Position numbers and translations under genes: made by a program. The notes under the pieces were generated by a model, which had not been told where the DNA came from, did not search any database, and worked only from the letters and a program-made list of their open reading frames with translations. Below, in pieces: positions 1 through 6,106 of a DNA stretch of 7,598 nt. The stretch's first letter is position 1. The number at the start of each line of letters is the position of its first letter. Location of the stretch: contig CAKUFI010000105.1 of NCBI GenBank assembly GCA_934647305.1, positions 1 through 7,598 on the forward strand, given 5' to 3'. Origin of the DNA: an uncultured Clostridia bacterium (GTDB lineage: Bacteria > Bacillota > Clostridia > Christensenellales > Aristaeellaceae).

Positions 1-18
1 TGGTGAGGGTGGCAGTGG

Positions 19-116
19 CGGGGGAGCTTGCTTCCCCGTCCACCAGCTTGTCAAAACCTTTTTTGACAAGCTGAATCCGCAAGCTTCCTTGCGGATTGTG
101 GGCAGGCTAAGTCTGC
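19..116. repeat. Hairpin repeat cluster 1 (modules B', A', B, C)
   Basis: Four adjacent hairpins. B' at 19-38 has an 8-bp stem (one G.T pair) and a CTTG tetraloop. A' at 44-73 has a perfect 13-bp stem (CAGCTTGTCAAAA and its complement) and a CCTT loop. B at 74-97 is AATCCGCAAG-CTTC-CTTGCGGATT, a perfect 10-bp stem that abuts A' with no gap. C at 102-116 is GCAGGC-TAA-GTCTGC, a 6-bp stem with one G.T pair. After C comes ACCCACC, the same linker start seen after C modules near 5810 and 5840. A' occupies the place of module A but lacks its 11-nt CATA loop. The cluster lies upstream of the reductase promoter at 169. No open reading frame here looks real. The pairing is read directly; the modular grouping is inferred from the copies at 5706-5952 and 7301-7598. 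Confidence 0.75.
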
Positions 117-168
117 ACCCACCATCTGCCGCGGGTCGGCCTCACTGTTTTCTGCCCGAAACCTGCCC

Positions 169-198
169 TTGACAGGCCCGTCTCCCGCGCGATACAAT
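169..198 (+). promoter_or_regulatory. Sigma-A promoter of the aldo/keto reductase gene
   Basis: TTGACA at 169-174, an 18-base spacer, and TACAAT at 193-198. Transcription would start near 205, giving a leader of about 20 bases that holds the ribosome binding site AAGGAG (211-216). The -35 hexamer is consensus and the -10 differs from TATAAT at one base. This placement also excludes upstream TTG or ATG starts at 169 and 197, which lie within or just after the promoter. Confidence 0.85.
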
Positions 199-225
199 GG
201 GCAAAAGGCAAAGGAGTCGTTGTTC

Positions 226-1323
226 ATGGAATATCGTGTACTGCCGCACGGCGGCGAGAAAATCAGCGTCATCGGCATGGGTTCGTCGGTCATCGGCGCG
301 CGGCCTGAGGCGGAAATTATCGAGACCGTCCGCGCGGCCGTGGCGCACGGGATCAACTTTTTCGACATGGCGGGCGGCCACGCGGCCATCTTCGAGGCCT
401 ACGGCAAGGCGCTGAAGGGTATTCGCGACCAGGTTTACCTGCAGGTGCACTTCGGCGCGGACTACACCAGCGGCGAGTACGGCTGGACGACCGACCTTGC
501 CCGGATCAAAACCTCAGTCGCCTGGCAGATGGAAAAGCTGCAGACCGACTACATCGACTTCGGTTTCATCCACTGCCTGGACGAGGAAAAGGACCTGGAC
601 GACTATCAGAAAAACGGCGTGCTGGACTACCTGCTGGGCCTGAAGGAGCGGGGCGTGGTGCGCCACCTCGGCCTGTCCTCGCACACGCCCGCGCTGGTGA
701 ACCGCGTGCTGGACATGAACCTGGTGGACGTCGTAATGTTCTCGATCAACCCGGTTTACGACTGGGGCCAGGGCGACTTCGGCATCGGCACGGGCAGCGA
801 CCGCCTGGCGCTCTACCGCCGCTGCGAAAAGGAAGGCGTGGGCATCTCGGTCATGAAGCCGTTTTGCGGCGGCCAGCTGCTGGACGCCGCCAAGTCCCCC
901 TTCAAGGCGGCGCTGACCAAAACCCAGTGCCTTCAGTACGCGCTGGACAAGCCCGGCGTGATCACGGTGCTGCCCGGCTTTGGCAGTCTTCGGGAGATGG
1001 AAGAGGTGCTGACCTGCCTGACCGCCTCGCCGGAGGAGCGCGACTACTCCGTGCTCGCTTCCTACGCGCCCGAGGGCGTTCTGGGCGGGCAGTGCGTCTA
1101 CTGTCAGCACTGTCACCCCTGCCCGGCCGGCCTGGAAATCGCGCTGATCAACAAGTACTACGACCTGACCAGACTGGGCGACGGCCTGGCGCGCGAGCAC
1201 TACCTGACGCTCGAAAAAACGGCGGGCGGCTGCGTGCAGTGCGGTCACTGCAATGGGCGCTGCCCCTTCCATGTGGATCAAATGGCCCGGATGCGGGAAA
1301 TCGCGCAGTACTTCGGCTGCTGA
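226..1323 (+). CDS. Aldo/keto reductase with C-terminal dicluster [4Fe-4S] domain and altered catalytic tetrad
   Basis: The 365-residue protein has an aldo/keto reductase TIM barrel (about residues 5-285) followed by a ferredoxin-like domain. Cluster motifs are C290-x2-C293-x2-C296-x2-CP and C336-x2-C339-x2-C342-x3-CP, as in the COG1453-type reductases of anaerobes. It is probably cytoplasmic, coupling NAD(P)H or ferredoxin electrons to an unknown substrate. By alignment to family motifs, the tetrad Asp is D47 (in NFFDMAGG) and the His is H116 (in DFGFIHC). The Tyr position holds H52 and the Lys position H75, so classical carbonyl reduction is doubtful. The start at 226 is chosen because AAGGAG lies 9 bases upstream and a promoter sits just before it. 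The gene is monocistronic between its own promoter and a terminator. The family call is secure; the substrate is not known. Confidence 0.9.
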   Translation: MEYRVLPHGGEKISVIGMGSSVIGARPEAEIIETVRAAVAHGINFFDMAGGHAAIFEAYGKALKGIRDQVYLQVHFGADYTSGEYGWTTDLARIKTSVAWQMEKLQTDYIDFGFIHCLDEEKDLDDYQKNGVLDYLLGLKERGVVRHLGLSSHTPALVNRVLDMNLVDVVMFSINPVYDWGQGDFGIGTGSDRLALYRRCEKEGVGISVMKPFCGGQLLDAAKSPFKAALTKTQCLQYALDKPGVITVLPGFGSLREMEEVLTCLTASPEERDYSVLASYAPEGVLGGQCVYCQHCHPCPAGLEIALINKYYDLTRLGDGLAREHYLTLEKTAGGCVQCGHCNGRCPFHVDQMARMREIAQYFGC

Positions 1324-1342
1324 CCCAATCCTCTCCCCTCTT

Positions 1343-1379
1343 CCGCTCACAGGCGCTTCGCCTGCGGGCGGCTTTTTTT
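1343..1379 (+). terminator. Rho-independent terminator after the reductase gene
   Basis: CAGGCG (1350-1355), loop CTT, CGCCTG (1359-1364) form a perfect 6-bp stem. An outer CCGC/GCGG pairing (1343-1346 with 1368-1371) extends it. A run of seven T follows at 1373-1379. It lies 20 bases past the stop codon and just before the next promoter, so the reductase is a separate transcription unit. Confidence 0.85.
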
Positions 1380-1381
1380 AC

Positions 1382-1410
1382 TTGACACGCGGAGCGATCA
1401 GGTGTACAAT
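1382..1410 (+). promoter_or_regulatory. Sigma-A promoter of the tetR operon
   Basis: TTGACA at 1382-1387, a 17-base spacer and TACAAT at 1405-1410. Transcription would start near 1417, inside the palindromic operator at 1407-1425. The -35 begins only three bases after the upstream terminator T-run. Confidence 0.9.
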
Positions 1411-1425
1411 AACGCAGTGTTATTG
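1407..1425. promoter_or_regulatory. Probable operator for the TetR-family repressor
   Basis: CAATAAC-GCAGT-GTTATTG is an inverted repeat with 7-bp perfect arms. Only one base pair of the 19-bp site breaks symmetry, apart from the centre base. It overlaps the -10 hexamer and the expected start site, the usual position for steric repression. A further half-site GTTATT lies at 1436-1441. Size and AT-rich arms fit TetR-family operators. That the adjacent gene product binds it is inferred from position. Confidence 0.75.
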
Positions 1426-1456
1426 ATTACATCTTGTTATTTTTGAGGTGAACGAG

Positions 1457-2059
1457 ATGCCCGCAAGCAAAAAAGTGACGCGTGAGGCCATACTGGACGC
1501 GGCGGTCGATGTGCTGCGCGACGGCGGTTTTTCATCGATCAACGCGCGCAGCGTGGCAAAGAAGCTGGGCTGCTCGACGCAGCCGATCTACCTGTCCTTT
1601 CGCAATATGGACGAGCTCAAGGAAGCGCTGACCGAGCGCGCCGTCGAGCTGCATACCCAGCGCGTGCGCGCCTCGCTGCGGGCGCACGAGGGCAACGACA
1701 CGCGCTACAGCAGCTACGGCATGGGCTTTGTGCAGTTCGCGGCGCAGGAAAAGCAACTGTTCCGCTGGCTGTACCTGGAGGGCAAGCAACTGGAATCATA
1801 TCAGAGCGATGTGCTGCTGTCCGAGATTATCGCCACGATTCAGGAGGAATTCGGCTATGACGAGGAGACCGCGCGCAGGTTTCACGAGGACATGACCTAT
1901 TACTCCTACGGCCTGGCGATACTGGCCAACACGGGCCACCTTCATCTGACCGAGGTCGAATTGCGCGAGGCACTGCGCCGGGAATTCCAGGCACTGACCA
2001 GTCTCTACGGTGCGCCGCCCAGGCAGCCCGAGTTCACCGAAAAGGCGGGCGCCGTATGA
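1457..2059 (+). CDS. TetR/AcrR-family transcriptional regulator
   Basis: A 200-residue protein, a normal length for the family. The N-terminal TetR DNA-binding domain covers about residues 8-54, with a helix-turn-helix around 29-48 (INARSVAKKLGCSTQPIYLSF) matching the family signature that ends in Y-x-x-F. The C-terminal ligand domain contains a stretch at 88-107 (GMGFVQFAAQ then EKQLFRWLYL) like the WHG-type TetR C-terminal domain. The ATG at 1457 is chosen over GTG 1448 because GAGGTG (1445-1450), 6 bases upstream of the ATG, is the ribosome binding site and includes that GTG. It is first in an operon with a membrane protein (4-base ATGA overlap) and a hydrolase. It likely represses its own operon through the palindrome at 1407-1425. 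The inducer cannot be read from sequence. Confidence 0.92.
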   Translation: MPASKKVTREAILDAAVDVLRDGGFSSINARSVAKKLGCSTQPIYLSFRNMDELKEALTERAVELHTQRVRASLRAHEGNDTRYSSYGMGFVQFAAQEKQLFRWLYLEGKQLESYQSDVLLSEIIATIQEEFGYDEETARRFHEDMTYYSYGLAILANTGHLHLTEVELREALRREFQALTSLYGAPPRQPEFTEKAGAV

Positions 2060-2511
2060 AGCTGTCGTTTTCGTGGATCGGGCTGGTGGTGTTTTTGCTG
2101 CCCATGCTGATTAACGTCGTCTATGCGCTGTGCCCGCCCGCGGACGCGCCCAAATCGCCCGCCCCGGTCACGCGCTGGATCGAGTGGATCGAGAAAATCA
2201 GCCGCGTCGCCTATCTGCTGGCGCTGGTGCTGCTGGTAAGAAAGCGGCCGCTCGACTGGGGCAGCGAGCAGCTCTGCCTGGCTCTGACCTTCCTGGGCCT
2301 GTATTACGCCGTCTGGATTCGCTATTTTGCGCAGGGCCGCCGGGTCGAGTGGCTAGAAAAACCGCTGGGCTTCGTGCCCATGCCGCTGGCCGTCTTCCCG
2401 GTGCTCTACTACCTGTGCGCAGCGATCTGGCTGGGCAATTTTCCTGCCGCCGGGCTGATGTGCGTGTTCGGCGCGGCGCACCTGACGGTGTCGTTTCAGT
2501 CCTTTCAGTGA
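2056..2511 (+). CDS. Small multi-pass membrane protein, function unknown
   Basis: A 151-residue hydrophobic protein with four or five likely membrane segments: about residues 7-26, 50-61, 73-91, 105-126 and 130-146. A short loop rich in P and A (27-38) and an amphipathic stretch with three W/I pairs (41-48) follow the first segment. Basic loops at 62-64 and 95-96 suggest those sides face the cytoplasm. I recognise no catalytic or transporter motif. The ATG overlaps the TetR stop codon (ATGA, 2056-2059) and the upstream ribosome binding site is poor, so translation is probably coupled to the regulator. Position between a TetR repressor and a hydrolase suggests a role in the same response, perhaps membrane stress or uptake or export of a small molecule, but this is only context. 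Confidence 0.85.
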   Translation: MKLSFSWIGLVVFLLPMLINVVYALCPPADAPKSPAPVTRWIEWIEKISRVAYLLALVLLVRKRPLDWGSEQLCLALTFLGLYYAVWIRYFAQGRRVEWLEKPLGFVPMPLAVFPVLYYLCAAIWLGNFPAAGLMCVFGAAHLTVSFQSFQ

Positions 2512-2528
2512 GAAGAGGTGTTTTTTTG

Positions 2529-3128
2529 ATGAAGCAAACGGTGATTTACGTGCACGGAAAGGGCGGAAACGCGCAGGAAGCGACCCATTACGCGCCCCTT
2601 TTTCCCGAAAGCGAGGTGCTCGGCTTCGATTACCGCGCCCAGACGCCCTGGGAGGCGGCGCTCGAATTCCCTGCCTTTTTTAAGGCGCACAGAAAGGGCG
2701 ACAGCCGTCTGCTGCTGATCGCGAACAGCATCGGGGCCTATTTTTCCATGACCTCGCTGGATGAAGGCCTGGTCGACCGGGCGCTCATGGTTTCCCCCAT
2801 CGTGGACATGGCGAAGCTGATCGAGGATATGATGGCCTGGGCGGGCGTAACGGAGGAACAGCTGCGCGCGCGGGGCGAAATTCCCACGCCCTTCGGCGAA
2901 ACGCTGTCCTGGAAGTACCTGTGCTGCGCGCGCGAGCACCCGATATCCTGGCGCGTGCCCACGGCCATACTCTGCGGCGAGCGGGACAGCCTGACCTCGC
3001 AGCAGACCTTTGCTGCCTTCGCGAGCCGGATTCACGCCCCGCTCACCGTCATGCCGGGCGGCGAGCACTGGTTCCACACGCCCGAGCAGCTGGCGTTTCT
3101 CGACAGCTGGGTGCGAAGGTCGCTGTAA
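2529..3128 (+). CDS. Small alpha/beta hydrolase
   Basis: A 199-residue single-domain alpha/beta hydrolase without a signal peptide, so probably cytoplasmic. The first strand leads into an oxyanion-type HGKGG loop (9-13). The nucleophile elbow is ANSIG (65-69), a variant of GxSxG with Ala in the first position, giving S67. The acid is likely D153 in CGERDS, and the base H180 in GGEHWFH (H183 is a less likely alternative). The lid region (about 93-140) is short. Small acyl-ester, thioester or lactone substrates are possible but not indicated. The ATG at 2529 is chosen because AGAGGTG (2514-2520) lies 8 bases upstream; longer readings back to 2130 run inside the membrane protein gene in another frame. 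It is last in the tetR operon, 17 bases after the membrane protein. A run of seven T fills most of the spacer before the start. Confidence 0.9.
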   Translation: MKQTVIYVHGKGGNAQEATHYAPLFPESEVLGFDYRAQTPWEAALEFPAFFKAHRKGDSRLLLIANSIGAYFSMTSLDEGLVDRALMVSPIVDMAKLIEDMMAWAGVTEEQLRARGEIPTPFGETLSWKYLCCAREHPISWRVPTAILCGERDSLTSQQTFAAFASRIHAPLTVMPGGEHWFHTPEQLAFLDSWVRRSL

Positions 3129-3137
3129 TCCACACAA

Positions 3138-3171
3138 AACGCTCCCCGAAGCGATGTCTTCGAGGAGCGTT
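3138..3171. terminator. Bidirectional terminator hairpin between convergent operons
   Basis: The arms AACGCTCCCCGAAG (3138-3151) and CTTCGAGGAGCGTT (3158-3171) pair over 14 positions with one C/A mismatch (3146 with 3163). The loop is CGATGT. It sits in the 55-base gap between the hydrolase stop and the DHH gene stop. T content after the stem is modest on both strands (TATTCATTT on plus, GTTTTGTG on minus). It can serve both operons. Confidence 0.8.
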
Positions 3172-3183
3172 ATTCATTTCAGT

Positions 3184-4158
3184 TCACAGCCAGTCGTCGT
3201 GCGTCCGCTTGTACTCGCCCACCAGCGCGTCGGCCTCGGCGAGCAGCGCGTCGGCTTCCTCCTTTGAATAGACCGTCGCGCCGCTGGCGAAGGCGTGCCC
3301 GCCGCCGTGATAGCGCTCGGCCAGGCCGTTGATCTCCACGAACCGGGAACGCAGCCTGACCCGGATGGAGCCGTCCGGCGCGTCGATGAACGCCAGCGCG
3401 CACAGGCAGCCCCGGATGGAGTCCAGATAGCCGATGGCGGCGCTGGCCTCCTCAAAGGACAGGTCGAACCGCTCCTGCGTGTCCCGGCCGACGAACAGGC
3501 TGACCACGCCGTGCGCAGAAATCTTCATTTGCTCGTAGGCGTGGGACTGGAACCGGTAGGACTCGAACGCGCGCAGGTACAGCCGGTCGTACAGCCGCTC
3601 GGTATCCACGCCCGCGTCCAGCATCGCGCCAGCCAGGCGCATCGTCTCGCCGTTCACGCCGGCATAGCGGAAGCGGCCCGAGTCGGTCACCATGCCCAGG
3701 TACACGCAGGTCGCCGCCTGCCGGTCGAGCTTCAGCTCCTCCGAAAAGGCGGTCTGAAGCGCCGCGATCATCTCGCAGGCCGAGGAGCGCTCCTCCTCCA
3801 CCCACGAGGTCGCCGCGTAGGGATCGCGGTCGGGATGGTGGTCGATCTTGACCAGCTCGCGGCAGCGCGTCCAGTTGGGGTTGGAGATCCGGTCGGCCGA
3901 GCCGGTGTCCACGACGATGCCCAGCGCGTCCGCATATTCGGAAGGCTCCGGGTCGTCCTCGCCCAGAAAGCGCAGATCGTCCGGGCAATCGGCCGCCGGC
4001 AGAATCACCTGCTTGTTCGGATAGCTCAGCTCCAGGATACGCTTTAGCCCCTTGCTTGCGCCCACGCAGTCGCCGTCCGGGCGCAGGTGGCGAAAGAGTA
4101 TCAGGCGGTCGTACTGCCGAATCCTGTCCAGCACCGCCCGCATGGCCTCAAGGTTCAC
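3184..4158 (-). CDS. DHH/DHHA1 phosphoesterase, NrnA-like (second copy)
   Basis: A 324-residue protein of the NrnA type, whose members degrade short oligoribonucleotides and pAp, and in some lineages pApA or c-di-AMP, using Mn. Motifs in order: H24-x3-D28-x-D30 (HLRPDGD), D84 (VVDTGSAD), DHH 106-108, D159 (GMVTDSGRFRY), and the DHHA1 substrate loop GGGH 285-288 followed by AFASGA. All metal ligands are present. Length is typical. The start is a GTG at 4158-4156 with GGAGG 7 bases upstream; the internal ATG at 4143 lacks a suitable site. GTG overlaps the TGA of the preceding DHH gene by four bases, so translation is coupled. It is last in the minus-strand operon. Its sequence is well diverged from its neighbour, so this is not a recent duplication. 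The substrate is unproven. Confidence 0.9.
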   Translation of the reverse strand: MNLEAMRAVLDRIRQYDRLILFRHLRPDGDCVGASKGLKRILELSYPNKQVILPAADCPDDLRFLGEDDPEPSEYADALGIVVDTGSADRISNPNWTRCRELVKIDHHPDRDPYAATSWVEEERSSACEMIAALQTAFSEELKLDRQAATCVYLGMVTDSGRFRYAGVNGETMRLAGAMLDAGVDTERLYDRLYLRAFESYRFQSHAYEQMKISAHGVVSLFVGRDTQERFDLSFEEASAAIGYLDSIRGCLCALAFIDAPDGSIRVRLRSRFVEINGLAERYHGGGHAFASGATVYSKEEADALLAEADALVGEYKRTHDDWL

Positions 4159-5099
4159 GCTTCTCCCTCCTTCGCCAGCTCGTCCAGCGCCTGAAGCAGG
4201 CGCATCGCCGCCGCCTTATCGGGCAGGGTCGCGCCGCTGGCATTCTGATGCCCGCCGCCCCCGAACGCCACGGCGACCGGGTTGATGTTGGCGCTGTCCG
4301 AGCGCAGCTCGCAGGCCACGCCCTCGTCGCACTCGGTGAAGTTGACCCAGATGTGCACGCCGCGGATGTCCGCCATGACGTTCACCAGCCCGCGCGACAC
4401 GCTGAACACGTCCGCGCCCATCTCGCGCAGCTGCTCGCGGTCGGTGTAGACATAGGCCACGCCGTGCGCGGTGGTCTGTATGCGCAGGGCGAACCCGGCG
4501 CGCAGTCTGACCTGCTCCATATCGACGGCGTAGAGGCTGCGGTACAGCGCGTTCGTGTCGATCGGCTGCTCCATCAGCCAGGCGGCCAGGCGGAAGGTAC
4601 GCGCGGAGGTCGCGTCGTAGCGGAAGCGCCCCGAGTCGGTCACCATACCGGTGTAAAGCGACTGCGCGGCGAGCGGATTGAGCCTCCAGCCGCACTCCTG
4701 CGCCATCGCCGCGACCAGGCCGCAGCAGCTCTCAAAGCTGCTGTCCACCGCCTCGACCTGCGCGATTTCCTCGCAGAACAGGTGATGATCGATGCGCGCG
4801 GTCGCCTCGGCCAGGCGATACCTCTCGTCGCTGATCAGCGAGGCGGCCGAGGTGTCCAGCACGATCGCCAGCGCGCCGGTATAGGCCGCATCTGGAACCT
4901 CGTCCATCACGCTGTCCGCCATGAATGCGTACCGCCCCGCCTCGTCGCCCAGCATGTATACTCTTTTGCCCGGATAGTTTTCGAGGATCAGATGCTTGAG
5001 CCCAATCTGGCTGCCCAGCGCGTCGCCGTCCGGGTTCTTATGCCGATGGAGCAGTATGGTTTCGTGCGACTCGATCAGCCGCCGGATTTCCTCAAACAT
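4155..5099 (-). CDS. DHH/DHHA1 phosphoesterase, NrnA-like (first copy)
   Basis: A 314-residue protein, close to the usual length of NrnA. Motifs: H20-x3-D24-x-D26 (HKNPDGDALGS), D82 (IVLDTSA), DHH 104-106, D155 (GMVTDSGRFRY), and GGGH 281-284 with QNASGA. It has no membrane, PAS or GGDEF segment, so it is not GdpP. Expected activity is hydrolysis of nano-RNA or 3',5'-pAp, possibly also pApA, in the cytoplasm. The ATG at 5099 follows GGAG by 8 bases. It starts 17 bases after the stop of the membrane protein gene and overlaps the second DHH gene by four bases. It matches canonical NrnA motifs more closely than its partner (DALGS versus DCVGA), so it may be the housekeeping enzyme. That ranking is inference. 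Confidence 0.92.
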   Translation of the reverse strand: MFEEIRRLIESHETILLHRHKNPDGDALGSQIGLKHLILENYPGKRVYMLGDEAGRYAFMADSVMDEVPDAAYTGALAIVLDTSAASLISDERYRLAEATARIDHHLFCEEIAQVEAVDSSFESCCGLVAAMAQECGWRLNPLAAQSLYTGMVTDSGRFRYDATSARTFRLAAWLMEQPIDTNALYRSLYAVDMEQVRLRAGFALRIQTTAHGVAYVYTDREQLREMGADVFSVSRGLVNVMADIRGVHIWVNFTECDEGVACELRSDSANINPVAVAFGGGGHQNASGATLPDKAAAMRLLQALDELAKEGEA

Positions 5100-5116
5100 G
5101 TCTCATTCTCCGCCTT

Positions 5117-5659
5117 TCAACGTTTCTTCGCGCCCGGCCTGCGCGCCATGTAGGTCATCAGCAGCCGCTCGAGCATCCAGTCGTACAGAAGCATCGCCGC
5201 GTTGCCCATCGCCAGCATCAGCGCAGTCAGGAACCAGCCGTTTTCGATCATTTCCCGCATCAGCGCCTCGCCGCCCATCGTCAGAAACAGTATCCCGTAC
5301 ATCACGCACACCGCCGCGTTGAACAGCAGCAGCTTCAGTCCCACCCGCGCCGCGCGCGACCTGACGAACTCCATGTGTCGGAACTTGACGATGGGATAGT
5401 ACCCCAGGCACGCAAACAGCAGCGCCGCGTCCTTCTCGCCGCACAGTATCAGCGACAAAAGCGCAATCGCCGCGTAGGCCAGCCAGGCCATCCTCTCCCC
5501 CTGCTCCACCAGCACCGGCATCAGCACCACGCTCGCCAGCATGGGCGCGCAGTAGGCCGCGAAGGGCAGGCTGCCCATCAGCATGAACACCAGCGCCAGC
5601 GCGCAGCACACCCCGCAGAACGCGATGATCCGCGCCGGGGTCTTCTTCTCATTCGCCAT
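5117..5659 (-). CDS. Conserved-looking membrane protein upstream of paired DHH genes
   Basis: A 180-residue membrane protein with about five hydrophobic segments: roughly 10-30, 37-51, 57-73, 106-128 and 142-160. The N-terminus (MANEKKTPAR) and C-terminus (RRPGAKKR) are basic, as expected for cytoplasmic ends. The compact layout, with a Pro after the first helix and a GYYP (86-89) motif, recalls ECF-transporter S-component-like proteins of Firmicutes. I cannot assign a family or ligand. The ATG at 5659 is chosen because AAAGGAGG (5673-5666) lies 6 bases upstream. Readings extending upstream to 5845 translate repeat DNA and are rejected. It is first in the operon with the two DHH phosphoesterases, so its role may link to nucleotide turnover, but nothing in the protein shows this. 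Confidence 0.85.
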   Translation of the reverse strand: MANEKKTPARIIAFCGVCCALALVFMLMGSLPFAAYCAPMLASVVLMPVLVEQGERMAWLAYAAIALLSLILCGEKDAALLFACLGYYPIVKFRHMEFVRSRAARVGLKLLLFNAAVCVMYGILFLTMGGEALMREMIENGWFLTALMLAMGNAAMLLYDWMLERLLMTYMARRPGAKKR

Positions 5660-5705
5660 ACAAAACCTCCTTTGGGGGGAAACGCTGGGAAGGCCGCCTT
5701 TCTGA

Positions 5706-5952
5706 CCGGGCAGTGCCCGGACCCACCTGCTGCCGCCGGTTCTATCGACGAATTCGGGAAGCATAAATTGGACTTCCCGAATTCTGCGAATCCGGCAGGC
5801 TGGGCCTGCACCCACCTGCTTCCGGCAGACCGGGCCTGCACCCACTTGCTTCCGCCGGTTCTATCGACGACCATCGGCCGCCATACCCTGAAGCGGCCGA
5901 GGTCTGCGAATCCGGCAGGCTTCCCTGCGGATTGACGGTCGGCGCTGCCGAC
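5706..5952. repeat. Hairpin repeat array 2 (C-A-C-C-A-B-C)
   Basis: Modules in order: C1 5706-5720 (CCGGGC-AGT-GCCCGG), linker 5721-5749, A1 5750-5784 (GAATTCGGGAAG, loop CATAAATTGGA, perfect 12-bp stem), C2 5795-5809 (GCAGGC-TGG-GCCTGC), C3 5825-5839 (GCAGAC-CGG-GCCTGC, one mismatch), linker 5840-5868, A2 5869-5904 (12-bp stem with bulged A5873, loop CATACCCTGAA), B2 5909-5933 (10-bp stem, one bulged G, CTTC loop) and C4 5938-5952 (GTCGGC-GCT-GCCGAC). The segments 5721-5750 and 5840-5869 are direct repeats with two mismatches in 30, both ending GGTTCTATCGACG. Both A modules are followed by TGCGAATCCGGCAGG. After A1 the left arm of B runs directly into C2, as if the rest of B were deleted. 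Confidence 0.85.
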
Positions 5953-6006
5953 TTCCGCCTCCATCGAGGTGCAGCGGAAAAAGCCTGCCCCGCCTCAATC
6001 CTTACC

Positions 6007-6035
6007 AGTATAACACAGATCGCGCGCAAAGGGAA
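6007..6035 (-). promoter_or_regulatory. Probable promoter of the membrane protein-DHH operon
   Basis: On the minus strand TGTTATACT (6015-6007) is an extended -10: TG, one base, then TATACT. The matching -35 at 17 bases is TTCCCT (6035-6030), which is weak, as is common for extended -10 promoters. A start near 6000 would give a leader of about 340 bases that includes the whole repeat array 5706-5952. I saw no better promoter closer to the gene, but the call rests on the -10 alone. Confidence 0.4.
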
Positions 6036-6077
6036 CAGGCAAAAGCGCCCCCTCGCACAAATAACGCGCTTTCGCGG

Positions 6078-6106
6078 TTGACAGCGGGCAGCGGCAGCGG
6101 TATGAT
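6078..6106 (+). promoter_or_regulatory. Sigma-A promoter of the rhodanese-TtcA gene
   Basis: TTGACA at 6078-6083, a 17-base spacer and TATGAT at 6101-6106. Expected start is near 6113, giving a leader of about 30 bases with the site AAGGGGA (6128-6134), 7 bases before the ATG at 6142. Confidence 0.88.

Noticed and set aside
49..68. TTGACA on both strands within the A' hairpin, as possible -35 elements
   Set aside because: They arise from the palindromic stem and neither has a -10 hexamer at 16-18 bases.
4056..5153. Long plus-strand reading frame opposite the first DHH gene
   Set aside because: It is antisense to a gene with all DHH motifs, is rich in R, H, A and V as expected from complement of G+C-rich codons, and has no ribosome binding site or recognisable domain.
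4155..5659. GdpP (YybT) c-di-AMP phosphodiesterase locus, because a membrane protein precedes DHH genes
   Set aside because: The DHH proteins lack the membrane, PAS and degenerate GGDEF regions of GdpP, and the membrane protein is much shorter than YybS-type partners.
5375..5935. Reading frames running through the repeat array, including the upstream extension of the 5117-5659 gene
   Set aside because: They translate hairpin DNA (repeated RKQVGAG-like segments), and the true start at 5659 has an excellent AAAGGAGG site.
5706..5952. CRISPR array or integron attC sites
   Set aside because: Repeats are not regularly spaced with unique spacers. The hairpins lack the attC core GTTRRRY pattern, and no cas or integrase gene is present.
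6042..6072. AAAGCGC/GCGCTTT inverted repeat before the rhodanese-TtcA promoter as an operator or terminator
   Set aside because: The arms are 7 bp with a 17-base gap, no T-run follows and no regulator is nearby, so chance cannot be excluded.
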